In this document: positions 25,496 through 33,685 of the stretch, one piece after another
Numbering within the stretch: the first letter of the stretch is position 1
Layout of the letters: each line of letters opens with the position of its first letter
Notes under the pieces: generated by a model
What the model saw: only the letters and a program-made list of their open reading frames with translations
Database searches by the model: none
Told to the model about the DNA's origin: nothing
Translations under genes and position numbers: made by a program
Source of the DNA: Zeimonas sp003577305
Lineage (GTDB): Bacteria > Pseudomonadota > Gammaproteobacteria > Burkholderiales > Burkholderiaceae_E
Length of the DNA: 64,000 bases
Assembly: GCA_030263385.1 (NCBI GenBank)
Contig: SZOX01000012.1
Span: 139,595 to 203,594, forward strand
Direction: 5' to 3'

Positions 25496-25966
25496 TCAGC
25501 CGCCGCAGCCGCCCAGCGTGACCTTCACCTCTTTCCTGGCCAGGTAGAACCTGCCATCGGCCTTGACGAGCGCGACCACGTCGGAGGTCTGGCCCATCTT
25601 GATGCGCATGCTCACCTCGGGATCGGCACCCTCGAGCAACTCGTAGGCGCCGGCCAGCGCGTTCGGATTCTTCTCGACCAGCAGGGCCATCATCTGCGTC
25701 TTCGGCAGCGAGCTCCTGATCGCCACCGGCACCACCGCGCCGTTTTCGGCGATGTCGGGCGCGACGATCACGACATCCTTCGACTCGGCGGCGCCTTCGG
25801 CGCCCAGCGCCTTGAGCGTCGCGGCCACGCCGGACGTCTTGAACGCGCCCGGGTCGAATGCCTGCGCAGCGGCCGAACCGGGGCGCAGCAGGCTGATCGC
25901 GGCCAGTGCGCCATACAGACCCGCGCCGCCGGCAAGCTGCAGCGTGGTACGTCGTGAGGGATTCAT
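25496..25966 (-). CDS. soxY: Thiosulfate carrier protein SoxY
   Basis: This 156-residue carrier ends in the invariant GGCGG, whose cysteine on a flexible arm holds the sulfur substrate. A Tat signal SRRTTLQLAGGAGLYG exports it with SoxZ. The core contains VPVAIRSSLPKTQMMALLVEKN (in two stretches near residues 75-97) and RKEVKVTLGGCGG. AAGGAG (25975-25980, minus) gives a strong start at 25966. It is the first gene of the minus-strand sox operon. Confidence 0.95.
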   Translation of the reverse strand: MNPSRRTTLQLAGGAGLYGALAAISLLRPGSAAAQAFDPGAFKTSGVAATLKALGAEGAAESKDVVIVAPDIAENGAVVPVAIRSSLPKTQMMALLVEKNPNALAGAYELLEGADPEVSMRIKMGQTSDVVALVKADGRFYLARKEVKVTLGGCGG

Positions 25967-26172
25967 GCTCGGATCTCCTTCGAATGCAATGCACCGCCCT
26001 GCGGCAGGGAAACGCGGTCGGTGGACGATAGCAAAATTGTCGGGCAACGCCACCCCCCGCATCGGGTAGGGATTACCCAGACCGGGCCTGCGATGCGGCC
26101 GCGATGCTCCCCGGCGTCGCCGGGTGCGGCAAACGATGGTAACGTCTGGTGCGAGTGAACGGTCCCTGGTCC
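25967..26172. promoter_or_regulatory. Divergent intergenic region upstream of soxY
   Basis: This 206-base gap separates soxY (minus) from the thioredoxin-fold gene (plus) and should hold both promoters. It has a short AT-rich island (26030-26041, minus strand CAATTTTGCTATCG) and an inverted repeat GGGTA/TACCC (26064-26068 with 26074-26078). No pair of hexamers with normal spacing is convincing. The inverted repeat is a possible operator; no sox regulator gene is in the window. Confidence 0.35.
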
Positions 26173-26703
26173 ATGAACGCACTGCAACTGGCCGCTGCCT
26201 CGCTGCTGGCCGCCTTCGTCTCGATGCACCCGGGCGCGCAAGCGGCGCCGGCGGGCGCGCCGCACGGCATCGAGCGCCCCGCCTCGCACGATGCGCTGCT
26301 GCGCGACGCCGCGCGCGACGGCATCGTGATCGTCGCGCTGTTCTCGTTGCCCGGCTGCCCGTATTGCGAAGCGGTCCGCCGCGAGCAACTGCGCCATCTG
26401 GCCGCTGGCCAGGCGGCGCAACGCCTGCGCGTGGTGGAGTACGACCTCAGCGACCGCACCCCGTTCGCCGACACCGCGGCGCGCGCACCCGACCCGGCCC
26501 GCGCGGCCGATGCCGGGCGGCCCCGCACGCCGGCCGCGCTCGCCGCCTCGCTCGAAGTCCGCGTAGCCCCCACCGTTGCCTTCATCGGACCCGACGGCAG
26601 GGAGATCGCCGGGCGGCTCGTCGGTTATTCGTCGCCCGACTTCTACGGCGCCTACCTCGAGCAGCGCATCGCGCAGGCGCGCAACCGGATCGGCGCGCGT
26701 TGA
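26173..26703 (+). CDS. Periplasmic thioredoxin-fold protein, SoxS/SoxW-like by context
   Basis: This 176-residue protein has a signal peptide (about 1-27, ending AQA) and a thioredoxin-like domain with redox site FSLPGCPYCEAVRREQ and the cis-Pro segment VRVAPTVAFIGPDGREI. It is transcribed away from soxY. In Paracoccus SoxS, a periplasmic thioredoxin encoded beside sox genes, reactivates SoxY by reducing its disulfides; a similar task fits here, but the sequence alone does not prove it. A GTG upstream at about 26149 could extend it; the ATG at 26173 directly precedes the signal sequence and is preferred. Confidence 0.78.
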   Translation: MNALQLAAASLLAAFVSMHPGAQAAPAGAPHGIERPASHDALLRDAARDGIVIVALFSLPGCPYCEAVRREQLRHLAAGQAAQRLRVVEYDLSDRTPFADTAARAPDPARAADAGRPRTPAALAASLEVRVAPTVAFIGPDGREIAGRLVGYSSPDFYGAYLEQRIAQARNRIGAR

Positions 26704-26719
26704 AGAGCCGCGCGCCGCG

Positions 26720-26735
26720 GGCCGGCGAACCGGCC
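26720..26735. terminator. Possible bidirectional terminator hairpin
   Basis: A six-base-pair stem GGCCGG/CCGGCC with a CGAA loop lies between two convergent genes (thioredoxin-fold gene and DUF2863). It lacks a T tract on both strands, so it is only a weak terminator candidate. Confidence 0.3.
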
Positions 26736-26751
26736 GCTGCGCGACGGCCGG

Positions 26752-27954
26752 TCAGTGAAAATGCGTGGACTCGGGCTCGACATCGCCGGGCATCTCGGCG
26801 TGCACGATCTCGCCCTTGCCATTGGGGTACAGGGGCATTCCGCAGTCTTCGCAGAACTCCGGCTCGGTCAGTTCCGGCCACGCGCGCACTTCGCTGACGC
26901 CCACTTCGCGCAGCACCTCGCGGATCTGCTCCATTGGCGAGGGTTCGTCCTGCTCGCTCTCGGCGCCCAGCAGCGGCCAGACGACGCCGTGCGCCACCTC
27001 GTCGCTGTCGCGGATGCTCATGCCGATGCGGTATTCGTCGGGCCGCTCGTGACCGAACGCGGCAATCGTCGCAGTGATCTCGTCGGCCTCGATGTCGAGC
27101 GCATGCGTGAGGAAGTGCACCGCGGCGCGGATCGAATACGGGCGCACGCGCCGGTCGGACTCGCGCAGGTTGATGTGATAGGCGTCGGGCAGCAGGCACT
27201 CGAAACCGCAGCCCTGCAGCAGCGGCTCGATGTTCGGTCGCGCCTGCGCGATCCACTGCTCGAGGCAGGCAACGCGGCTGGCGTGCTCGCCCGACTCGGA
27301 TTCCTGCCAGCGAAACAGCGGCTTGCCCGCCGGTGCTGCGACCACTCCGAGCAGGAAACGGGTGTCGGCGAGCATGTCGGCGGTCTCGGGCAGCGCCTTC
27401 AGGTCGAGCTTCGGCCCCTGGCCCGACACCGCCGCCTGCGCCAGGCGCCGGGTGAGCCGGCGCAATTCGCCGAAGTCGCGCGGCAACTGGTCGATGCTGT
27501 AGAGATAGGGAAGCAGCCTGAAGCGGGCGGCACCGGCCAGCGTGTGCGCCTGCCAGTGCGCCGACAGGGTCTGCGCAACCTCGACAGGAATCGGCCCCGA
27601 AGGAATGCGAAAGCGCGTCCAGACGACCAGCGGTGCGGCCACGAGCAGCGCATCCCAGCGCTCGCCGTCGAGCTCGACCGGAACGGTTTCGGACGACTCC
27701 TCGACCGCCTCGATCAGCACGCCGTAGGCCTCGCCGTCGGTCTGGTCGAGGCGGTCGAGCGCGTCGTAGACCGACTGGACATGGCCGCTGTCGAGCAGGC
27801 GGTCGACGCGCGTGGACAATTGCGCCTCCCAGAAGCGGTCTTCCAGCCTGCTTCCGGAATTGGCCAGGCCGAGCGCCGACGAGACCAGCTTTTCGGCATC
27901 CGGCGCCAGGTGGCTCTTGCGCTCGCGCGCACGAGCGTGACGGTGTTCTTTCAT
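26752..27954 (-). CDS. DUF2863 family protein
   Basis: This 400-residue cytoplasmic protein is recognised as DUF2863, a family confined mainly to Betaproteobacteria. Typical segments are SSALGLANSGSRLEDRFWE near the N-terminus, SYSIRAA-like YSIRAAVHFLTHALDIEADE in the middle, and a C-terminal PEFCEDCGMPLYPNGKGE with one CxxC pair. No signal, membrane helix or catalytic motif is seen. It lies 87 bases downstream of dnaQ on the same strand. The function is unknown; I am sure of the family, not of a role. Confidence 0.82.
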   Translation of the reverse strand: MKEHRHARARERKSHLAPDAEKLVSSALGLANSGSRLEDRFWEAQLSTRVDRLLDSGHVQSVYDALDRLDQTDGEAYGVLIEAVEESSETVPVELDGERWDALLVAAPLVVWTRFRIPSGPIPVEVAQTLSAHWQAHTLAGAARFRLLPYLYSIDQLPRDFGELRRLTRRLAQAAVSGQGPKLDLKALPETADMLADTRFLLGVVAAPAGKPLFRWQESESGEHASRVACLEQWIAQARPNIEPLLQGCGFECLLPDAYHINLRESDRRVRPYSIRAAVHFLTHALDIEADEITATIAAFGHERPDEYRIGMSIRDSDEVAHGVVWPLLGAESEQDEPSPMEQIREVLREVGVSEVRAWPELTEPEFCEDCGMPLYPNGKGEIVHAEMPGDVEPESTHFH

Positions 27955-28041
27955 GCTGTCCTTCGCGGTCGAACACGAAGTGTAGACGAAATGCCCGCGG
28001 CGACCCCGTGTGCCCCCACCTTCACCGGCACCGGAGCTCCG

Positions 28042-28797
28042 TCACCCGCGCCGTGCTCCGTCGTGGTCCGCAGCGGGATCGGCCGGCCCCGCCTCCAGCC
28101 GTGTCCAGAGCGCCGGCCCCTTCGCGTCGCGGCCGATTGCCTCCAGCGTGGCGGTGTGCTCGGCCAGTTCCGCGGCACGCGCCGCGAGCACGCGCAGTCC
28201 GCGCGGCGGCCACTGCCCACCCGACAGCGCGTCGGCCGCCGCGACGTCGCTGCCGATCGCGATCTCGAGGCTGTCCTGCCCGCGCGTCATCGCCAGGTAG
28301 ACGTCGGCCAGCAGTTCGGCGTCGAGCAGCGCTCCGTGCAGCTTGCGGTGCGCATTCGAGATCGCATAGCGCTCGCACAGCGCGTCGAGCGAATTGCGCT
28401 TGCCGGGGTGCAACTCGCGCGCCATCGCCAGCGTGTCCACGACGCCCGCCACCCAGGTGACGAACGGCCGGCGTTGCAGCCGCTCGAGCTCGGCGTCGAG
28501 AAAACCCAGGTCGAACGGAGCGTTGTGGATCAGCACTTCGGCTCCGGCGAGAAAGTCGAGCACACGGTCGGCGACCTCGCCGAAGCGCGGCTCCGATTGC
28601 AGGCGTTCGAGCGTCAGGCCGTGCACCGCCAGCGCCCCGGCGTCGATCTCGCGCTCCGGATTCAGGTAGAGGTGCAGCGAACGGCCGGTGAGCCGGCGAT
28701 CGGCGATCTCGATGCAGCCGATCTCGACGATGCGATGACCGTCCTCGGCCGACAGGCCGGTGGTTTCGGTGTCGAGCACGACCTGCCGCACGCTCAC
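28042..28797 (-). CDS. dnaQ: DNA polymerase III epsilon subunit (proofreading exonuclease)
   Basis: This 251-residue 3'-5' exonuclease proofreads for the replicative polymerase. The three DEDDh motifs are present: VVLDTETTGL (Exo I), LIHNAPFDLGFLDAE (Exo II) and HGALLDAELLADVY (Exo III, with the catalytic His). The C-terminal tail after about residue 190 would bind the alpha subunit. The GTG at 28797 overlaps the stop of the RND pump gene by four bases (GTGA), an unusual neighbour; a second GTG at 28791 is the alternative start. In most relatives dnaQ lies right beside rnhA. Confidence 0.92.
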   Translation of the reverse strand: MSVRQVVLDTETTGLSAEDGHRIVEIGCIEIADRRLTGRSLHLYLNPEREIDAGALAVHGLTLERLQSEPRFGEVADRVLDFLAGAEVLIHNAPFDLGFLDAELERLQRRPFVTWVAGVVDTLAMARELHPGKRNSLDALCERYAISNAHRKLHGALLDAELLADVYLAMTRGQDSLEIAIGSDVAAADALSGGQWPPRGLRVLAARAAELAEHTATLEAIGRDAKGPALWTRLEAGPADPAADHDGARRG

Positions 28798-31700
28798 CGC
28801 CCCGCCTGCCCTGCAGGGGCGCCGTGGAGCCCATCGTGGCGCGCGTCGCCGCCCGCCGCGACCGCCGCCTGCTCGCCCCCGGCCGTCGTGGCCGCAGCCG
28901 CGGGCTCTGCAAGAAGGTGGCGCGGCCGCGTAAGCAGCGTGTACACCGTGGGGAGCACGAACAGCGTGAGCAGCGTGCCGAAGGTCATGCCGCCGACGAT
29001 GACCATGCCGATCTGCATCCGGCTCTCGGCGCCGGCCCCGGTCGCGAACGCGAGCGGCACCGCGCCCAGCACCATCGCGCCGGTGGTCATCAGGATCGGG
29101 CGCAGCCGAAGGCTCGCCGCCTCGATCGTCGCCGGCACGAGCGCCTTGCCCTGGTCGCGCAACTGGTTGGCGAACTCGACGATCAGGATGCCGTGCTTGG
29201 TGATCAGGCCGACCAGCGTGATCAGGCCGATCTGGCTGTAGACGTTCAGGGTGCCGCCGGTGAAGCCGAGCAACGCCAGCGCGCCCGTCATCGACAGCGG
29301 GACGGTGAGGATGATGATCAGCGGATCGACGAAGCTCTCGAACTGCGCGGCGAGCACCAGGTAGATGAAGCACAACGCCAGCCCGAAGGTGATCAGCAGC
29401 GTCGACGACGACTGCCTGAACTCGCGCGTCTGGCCGTTGTAGTCGAAGGCATAGCCGGGCTTCAGGTGGGTGCGCGCCAGGCTCTCGAGCGTCTCCACCG
29501 CCTCGCCCAGCGAGGCTCCCGGCGCCAGGTTCGCGGTGATCGTGACCGCGCGACGCTGGCCGAAGTGGTTGAGCTCGCGAGCGGTGACCCCTTCGTCGAT
29601 GCGCACCAGCGCCGACAGCGGCACCATCGTGTCGTTGCGCCCGCGCACGAAGATCTTCGAGATGTCCTGCGGCGTGCTGCGGTTGCCTGCGCCGAACTGC
29701 ACGATCACGTCGTATTGCTCGCCCTCGCGCTTGAAGCGCGTGACCTGGCGCCCGCCCAGTGCGGTCTCCAGCGCGCGCCCGATCGCGTCGACCGCCACGC
29801 CCGCGTCGGCAGCCCGGTCGCGGTCGATGCGCAGCTTCAGCTCGGGCTTGTTCAGCCGCAGGTCGGTGTCCACGCCCTGGAAGCGCGCGTCTGCCTGCAG
29901 TTGCTCGATCATCGGCGCGAGCGTCTTCTGGATCTCCTCGTGGGAATCGGAGCTGAGCACCACGAAGTTCACCGGTCGCTCGCGCGGCGACTGCCCGAGC
30001 GAGGCCGGCGCCACCGCGAACGCCTGCACGCCGGGAATGCCGAGCAGCCTGGGCTGCAGCTCGGCGACGATCTGCGGCACCTTGCGCTCGCGCTCGGCCC
30101 AGTCGACCAGCCTGAAGAAGCCGATTCCCTGGGTCACGGTGGGGCTGCCGGTGACGACGAAGATGCGGTCGGCCTCCGGCACCGAAGCGGCGAGCCGCTC
30201 GACCTCCCGGGCGTAACGGTAGGTGTAGTCGATCGAGGCACCGTCGGGCCCGTTGAACAGCGCGACGATCGTCGCCCGGTCTTCCACCGGCGAGAGCTCG
30301 CGCTTCATCCCGGTGAAGAGCAGCACGCTCGTCGCGGCGACGGCCAGGCCTGCCAGCACCACCAGCCAGCGCATGCGCAGGCTCGCGCGCAGCGCGCGCG
30401 TGTAACCACGCGAGAGCACGCCGACGACCCGGTCGATCGCGCGCACCAGCCGGCCCGGCTGCGCCTCGTGGCGCAGCAGCCGCGAGGACAGCATCGGCGA
30501 GAGCGTGAGCGCGACGAAACCCGAGACCAGCACGGCGCCGGCGAGCGTGAGCGCGAACTCGACGAACAGCCGCCCGGTGCGCCCGGTGGTGAACGCCACC
30601 GGCGCGTACACCGCCGCGAGCGTGAGCGTCATTGCGACCACCGCGAAGCCGACTTCCTTCGCCCCTCGCAGCGCCGCCTGGATCGGCGCCATTCCATCCT
30701 CGACGTGCCGGTAGATGTTCTCCAGCACGACGATCGAGTCGTCGACCACCAGCCCGATCGCCAGCACCAGCGCGAGCAGCGTCAGCGAGTTCACCGAGAA
30801 ACCGGCCGCCAGCATCAGCGCCGAGGCGCCCACCAGGCACACCGGAATCGTGACCAGCGGGATGATGCTCGCGCGCACCGTGCCGAGAAACAGGAAGATC
30901 ACCAGCGCCACCAGCACCACCGCCTCGCCGATCGTCTTGTAGACCGACTGGATCGAGCGCTCGATGAAAAGCGTGGTGTCGTTGGCGATGTCGACGTTCA
31001 CGCCGGGCGGCAGTTCTTCGCGCAGCCGCGGCAACTCGGCCTTCAGCGCCTGCGCCAGCGTGAGCGGATTCGCGGTGGACTGCTTGATCAGGCCGAGCGA
31101 GATCGCCGGCCGTCCGTTGAAGCGCACGATGCTGCGCTCGTCGAGCGGCGCGACCGCCACGCGCCCGACATCGCGGATGCGCACCGGGTAGTCGTTGACC
31201 GTGCGCACCACCACGTCCTCGAATTCGCGCACGCGCTGCAGGTCGCTCTGCGAGACGACGGTGAACTCGCGCTGGCTGCTCTCGATGCGCCCCGAGGGGA
31301 GCTCGACGTTCTGCCGGCGCAACGCGTCCTCGACGTCGCCCGGGGTCAGGCTGAAGCCGGCCAGCCGGTCGGGGTCGAGCCAGATGCGCATCGAGAACTT
31401 GCGCTCGCCGAACACGCGCACGTCGGCCGCGCCGGGCAGCGTCTGCAGGCGCGGCTTGACCACCCGGTTGGCGATGTCGGAGACCTCGAGCGGCGACAGC
31501 GCGTCGCTCGAGAAGGCCAGCCAGATGATCGGGTTGGCGTCGGCCTCGACCTTGGCGATCACCGGTTCGTCGATCGAGTCGGGCAGTTTCGAGCGCACGC
31601 GCGCGACGCGGTCGCGCACGTCGGCGGCTGCGCCGTCGGGATCGCGATCGAGCCGGAACCGCACCGTGATCTGGCTCGACTCCGAGCGCGAGATCGAGGT

Positions 31701-31940
31701 GAGCACGTCCACGCCCTCGATGCCGGCGATCGAGTCTTCGAGCGGCTTGGTGACCTGCGTCTCGATGATGTCGGGCGAGGCCCCCAGGTACTTCGTCGAG
31801 ACCGTGACCGTCGGCTCGTCGATCTTCGGATACTCGCGCACCTGCAGCCGCGAGTACGAGACCAGCCCCAGCAGCACGATGACCAGCGACAGCACCGTCG
31901 CGAACACCGGCCTGCGGATGCAGGTTTCGGAGAGCCGCAC
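28794..31940 (-). CDS. RND-family efflux pump inner-membrane transporter (HAE1/MdtB-like)
   Basis: This 1048-residue proton-driven pump has the 12-helix RND plan. N-terminal IRRPVFATVLSLVIVLLGL leads into the porter loop (YPKIDEPTVTVST, SRSESSQITVRF). The proton-relay region in helix 4 reads LALVLAIGLVVDDSIVVLEN, which carries the conserved Asp pair. The second half ends with PTVYTLL and a short Ala-rich tail. The adaptor gene is one base upstream. No outer-membrane TolC partner is encoded here. The start is a GTG. Substrate class (hydrophobic compounds) follows the HAE1 family only. Confidence 0.9.
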   Translation of the reverse strand: MRLSETCIRRPVFATVLSLVIVLLGLVSYSRLQVREYPKIDEPTVTVSTKYLGASPDIIETQVTKPLEDSIAGIEGVDVLTSISRSESSQITVRFRLDRDPDGAAADVRDRVARVRSKLPDSIDEPVIAKVEADANPIIWLAFSSDALSPLEVSDIANRVVKPRLQTLPGAADVRVFGERKFSMRIWLDPDRLAGFSLTPGDVEDALRRQNVELPSGRIESSQREFTVVSQSDLQRVREFEDVVVRTVNDYPVRIRDVGRVAVAPLDERSIVRFNGRPAISLGLIKQSTANPLTLAQALKAELPRLREELPPGVNVDIANDTTLFIERSIQSVYKTIGEAVVLVALVIFLFLGTVRASIIPLVTIPVCLVGASALMLAAGFSVNSLTLLALVLAIGLVVDDSIVVLENIYRHVEDGMAPIQAALRGAKEVGFAVVAMTLTLAAVYAPVAFTTGRTGRLFVEFALTLAGAVLVSGFVALTLSPMLSSRLLRHEAQPGRLVRAIDRVVGVLSRGYTRALRASLRMRWLVVLAGLAVAATSVLLFTGMKRELSPVEDRATIVALFNGPDGASIDYTYRYAREVERLAASVPEADRIFVVTGSPTVTQGIGFFRLVDWAERERKVPQIVAELQPRLLGIPGVQAFAVAPASLGQSPRERPVNFVVLSSDSHEEIQKTLAPMIEQLQADARFQGVDTDLRLNKPELKLRIDRDRAADAGVAVDAIGRALETALGGRQVTRFKREGEQYDVIVQFGAGNRSTPQDISKIFVRGRNDTMVPLSALVRIDEGVTARELNHFGQRRAVTITANLAPGASLGEAVETLESLARTHLKPGYAFDYNGQTREFRQSSSTLLITFGLALCFIYLVLAAQFESFVDPLIIILTVPLSMTGALALLGFTGGTLNVYSQIGLITLVGLITKHGILIVEFANQLRDQGKALVPATIEAASLRLRPILMTTGAMVLGAVPLAFATGAGAESRMQIGMVIVGGMTFGTLLTLFVLPTVYTLLTRPRHLLAEPAAAATTAGGEQAAVAAGGDARHDGLHGAPAGQAGR

Positions 31941-31941
31941 T

Positions 31942-33123
31942 TCAGCTGCCCAGCTGCGCCGGTCCGACGATGCGCACTTCGGTCGCGTCGCCCGTGAGCT
32001 TGGGCTGGCCGGCGGTGACCACCTGCTCGCCGCCGCGCAGTCCCTCGACGATCTCGACCTTGCCGTCGCGGCGCAGCCCGGTGCGCACCCGCTGGCGCAC
32101 CGCCTTGCCCTCGTCGATCCGGTAGACGTACTGCTGCTCGCCGACCGGAACCACTGCCTCCTCCGGCACGACCACCGCGTTGGCGCGCTGCGCCAGCGTC
32201 AGCGACACCCTCGCGAACATGCCGGTGCGCAACAGCCCGTCGGGATTGGCCATGCGGCCGCGCGCCACCACCGAGCGGCCGTTCGCGTCGACCTGCACGT
32301 CGATCGCCTCGAGCAGCGCCTCGAACCTGCGCCCCGGGTATGCGTCGAACTCGAGCGCGAGCGACTGCCCCTGGCGCAACTGCCCGAGGAAGCGCTCGGG
32401 CAGGCGCAGGTCGACCTTCATCTGCGATACGTCTTCGAGCACGACCAGTTCGGTACCCTCGCGGATGAAGTCGCCGACGCTGAAATTGCGCAGCCCGAGC
32501 CGGCCGCTGAACGGCGCGCGGATTCCGGTCTTCGCGAGCTTCGCCTCGGCCAGCTTCAGCTTCGCCTCGACCACCTTCAGGTTCGACGCCGCCTGGTCGC
32601 GCGCGCTCTCGCTCACGAACTGCTGGCGCGCCAGGTCGGCGGTGCGCTGGTAGTGCGAGCGCGCAAGCGCCAGTTCGGCCCGGATCTGCTCGGCCTCGGC
32701 CGCCGCCACCGTGGCGTCGAGCACCACCAGCAGCGCGCCCTTGCGCACCAGGCTGCCGCCTTCGAACCCGATGCGGTCGATGCGTCCGGCGATCTCTGGC
32801 TTGACGACCACCGATTCGTTCGCGCGCAAGGTGCCCACCGTGGACACGGTCTCGCTCAGGGAGACCCGTTCGGCGCGTGCCGCCTCGACGCCCACCGGCC
32901 CGCGCGGCGCCTGCGTGCCGCCCCGCGCAGGACCGGGCGCACGCGTTGCGGCCGCGCCGCCCGCACGATCGGCGCCGCTCGCCGGAGCCGAGGGCCCCGG
33001 GTTCGCCGAAGCCGGCGCCGCGATCTCGATCGCCGCCGGGCGCCCGCGCTCGAGCGTGAAGGCCCACCAGCCAAGCCCTGCCGCAGCGGCAATCGTGATC
33101 AGGTAGTACGCGTATTTCTTCAT
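31942..33123 (-). CDS. RND efflux periplasmic adaptor subunit (membrane fusion protein)
   Basis: This 393-residue adaptor has an N-terminal membrane anchor (YYLITIAAAAGLGWWAF) and an Ala/Pro/Gly-rich linker (about 35-70). The lipoyl/hairpin/beta-barrel domains carry VVVKPEIAGRIDRIGFEGG, GIRAPFSGRLGLRNFSVG and PDGLLRTGMFARVSL. It bridges the RND pump encoded one base downstream to an outer-membrane channel. It follows rnhA by 44 bases on the same strand. The start ATG 33123 lacks a strong ribosome site. Confidence 0.9.
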   Translation of the reverse strand: MKKYAYYLITIAAAAGLGWWAFTLERGRPAAIEIAAPASANPGPSAPASGADRAGGAAATRAPGPARGGTQAPRGPVGVEAARAERVSLSETVSTVGTLRANESVVVKPEIAGRIDRIGFEGGSLVRKGALLVVLDATVAAAEAEQIRAELALARSHYQRTADLARQQFVSESARDQAASNLKVVEAKLKLAEAKLAKTGIRAPFSGRLGLRNFSVGDFIREGTELVVLEDVSQMKVDLRLPERFLGQLRQGQSLALEFDAYPGRRFEALLEAIDVQVDANGRSVVARGRMANPDGLLRTGMFARVSLTLAQRANAVVVPEEAVVPVGEQQYVYRIDEGKAVRQRVRTGLRRDGKVEIVEGLRGGEQVVTAGQPKLTGDATEVRIVGPAQLGS

Positions 33124-33167
33124 GAAGGTGAGGCGACTGCGCTGTGACACTAGCACAGCCAACGCAG

Positions 33168-33599
33168 TCAGCCGGGCACCCCGCGGTTGGCCAGCGCGTC
33201 GGCGCGCTCGTTGCCCGGATGGCCGGCATGCCCTTTCACCCAGCGCCACTGCACCGAGTGCCGGGCGACCAGTGCATCGAGTTCGCGCCAGAGATCGGCA
33301 TTCTTCACCGGCTTGCGGTCGGCGGTCTTCCAGCCGCGCGCCTTCCAGGCCGGCAGCCACTCGGTGATGCCCTTGTGCACGTATTGCGAGTCGGTGTGCA
33401 CCACCGCGTGCGCGCTGCGCCGCAGCGCCGCGAGGCCCCGGATCACAGCGACCAGCTCCATCCGGTTGTTCGTCGTTGCGGCCTCTCCACCGAACAGCTC
33501 GCGCTCGTGCCCGCGCCAGCACAGCAGCGCACCCCAGCCTCCCGGGCCGGGATTGCCCTTGCAGGCGCCGTCGGTATAGATGTCGACCACTTCCACCAT
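33168..33599 (-). CDS. rnhA: Ribonuclease HI
   Basis: This 143-residue enzyme cleaves the RNA strand of RNA-DNA hybrids. All catalytic carboxylates are present: D in VDIYTDGACKGNPGPGG, E in NNRMELVAVIRGL, D in VVHTDSQYV, and the last D in GNERADALANRG, with the basic handle KARGWKTADRKPVKN. ATG 33599 gives the usual N-terminus MVEVVDIYTDG; the ATG at 33626 would add nine residues. It is divergent from cfa and heads the line rnhA - adaptor - RND - dnaQ - DUF2863. Confidence 0.95.
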   Translation of the reverse strand: MVEVVDIYTDGACKGNPGPGGWGALLCWRGHERELFGGEAATTNNRMELVAVIRGLAALRRSAHAVVHTDSQYVHKGITEWLPAWKARGWKTADRKPVKNADLWRELDALVARHSVQWRWVKGHAGHPGNERADALANRGVPG

Positions 33600-33629
33600 G
33601 CGGTAGATCGATCCGGGGCCGGCCACGGG

Positions 33630-33658
33630 TTGCAGCCGGACAGCGGACGCATTTTAAT
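33630..33658 (+). promoter_or_regulatory. Candidate sigma-70 promoter for cfa
   Basis: TTGCAG (33630-33635), a 17-base spacer and TTTAAT (33653-33658) lie 27 bases before the ATG at 33686. The minus strand over the same AT island reads TAAAAT and may serve rnhA. The island is the only AT-rich spot in the 86-base gap. Confidence 0.45.
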
Positions 33659-33685
33659 GGCGGATGTCGTCGGCAAGACACGGTA

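Noticed and set aside
28824..31997. 1057-residue plus-strand frame opposite the RND pump
   Set aside because: It is the antisense of a well-conserved RND transporter and is dominated by Arg, His, Gln and Asp.
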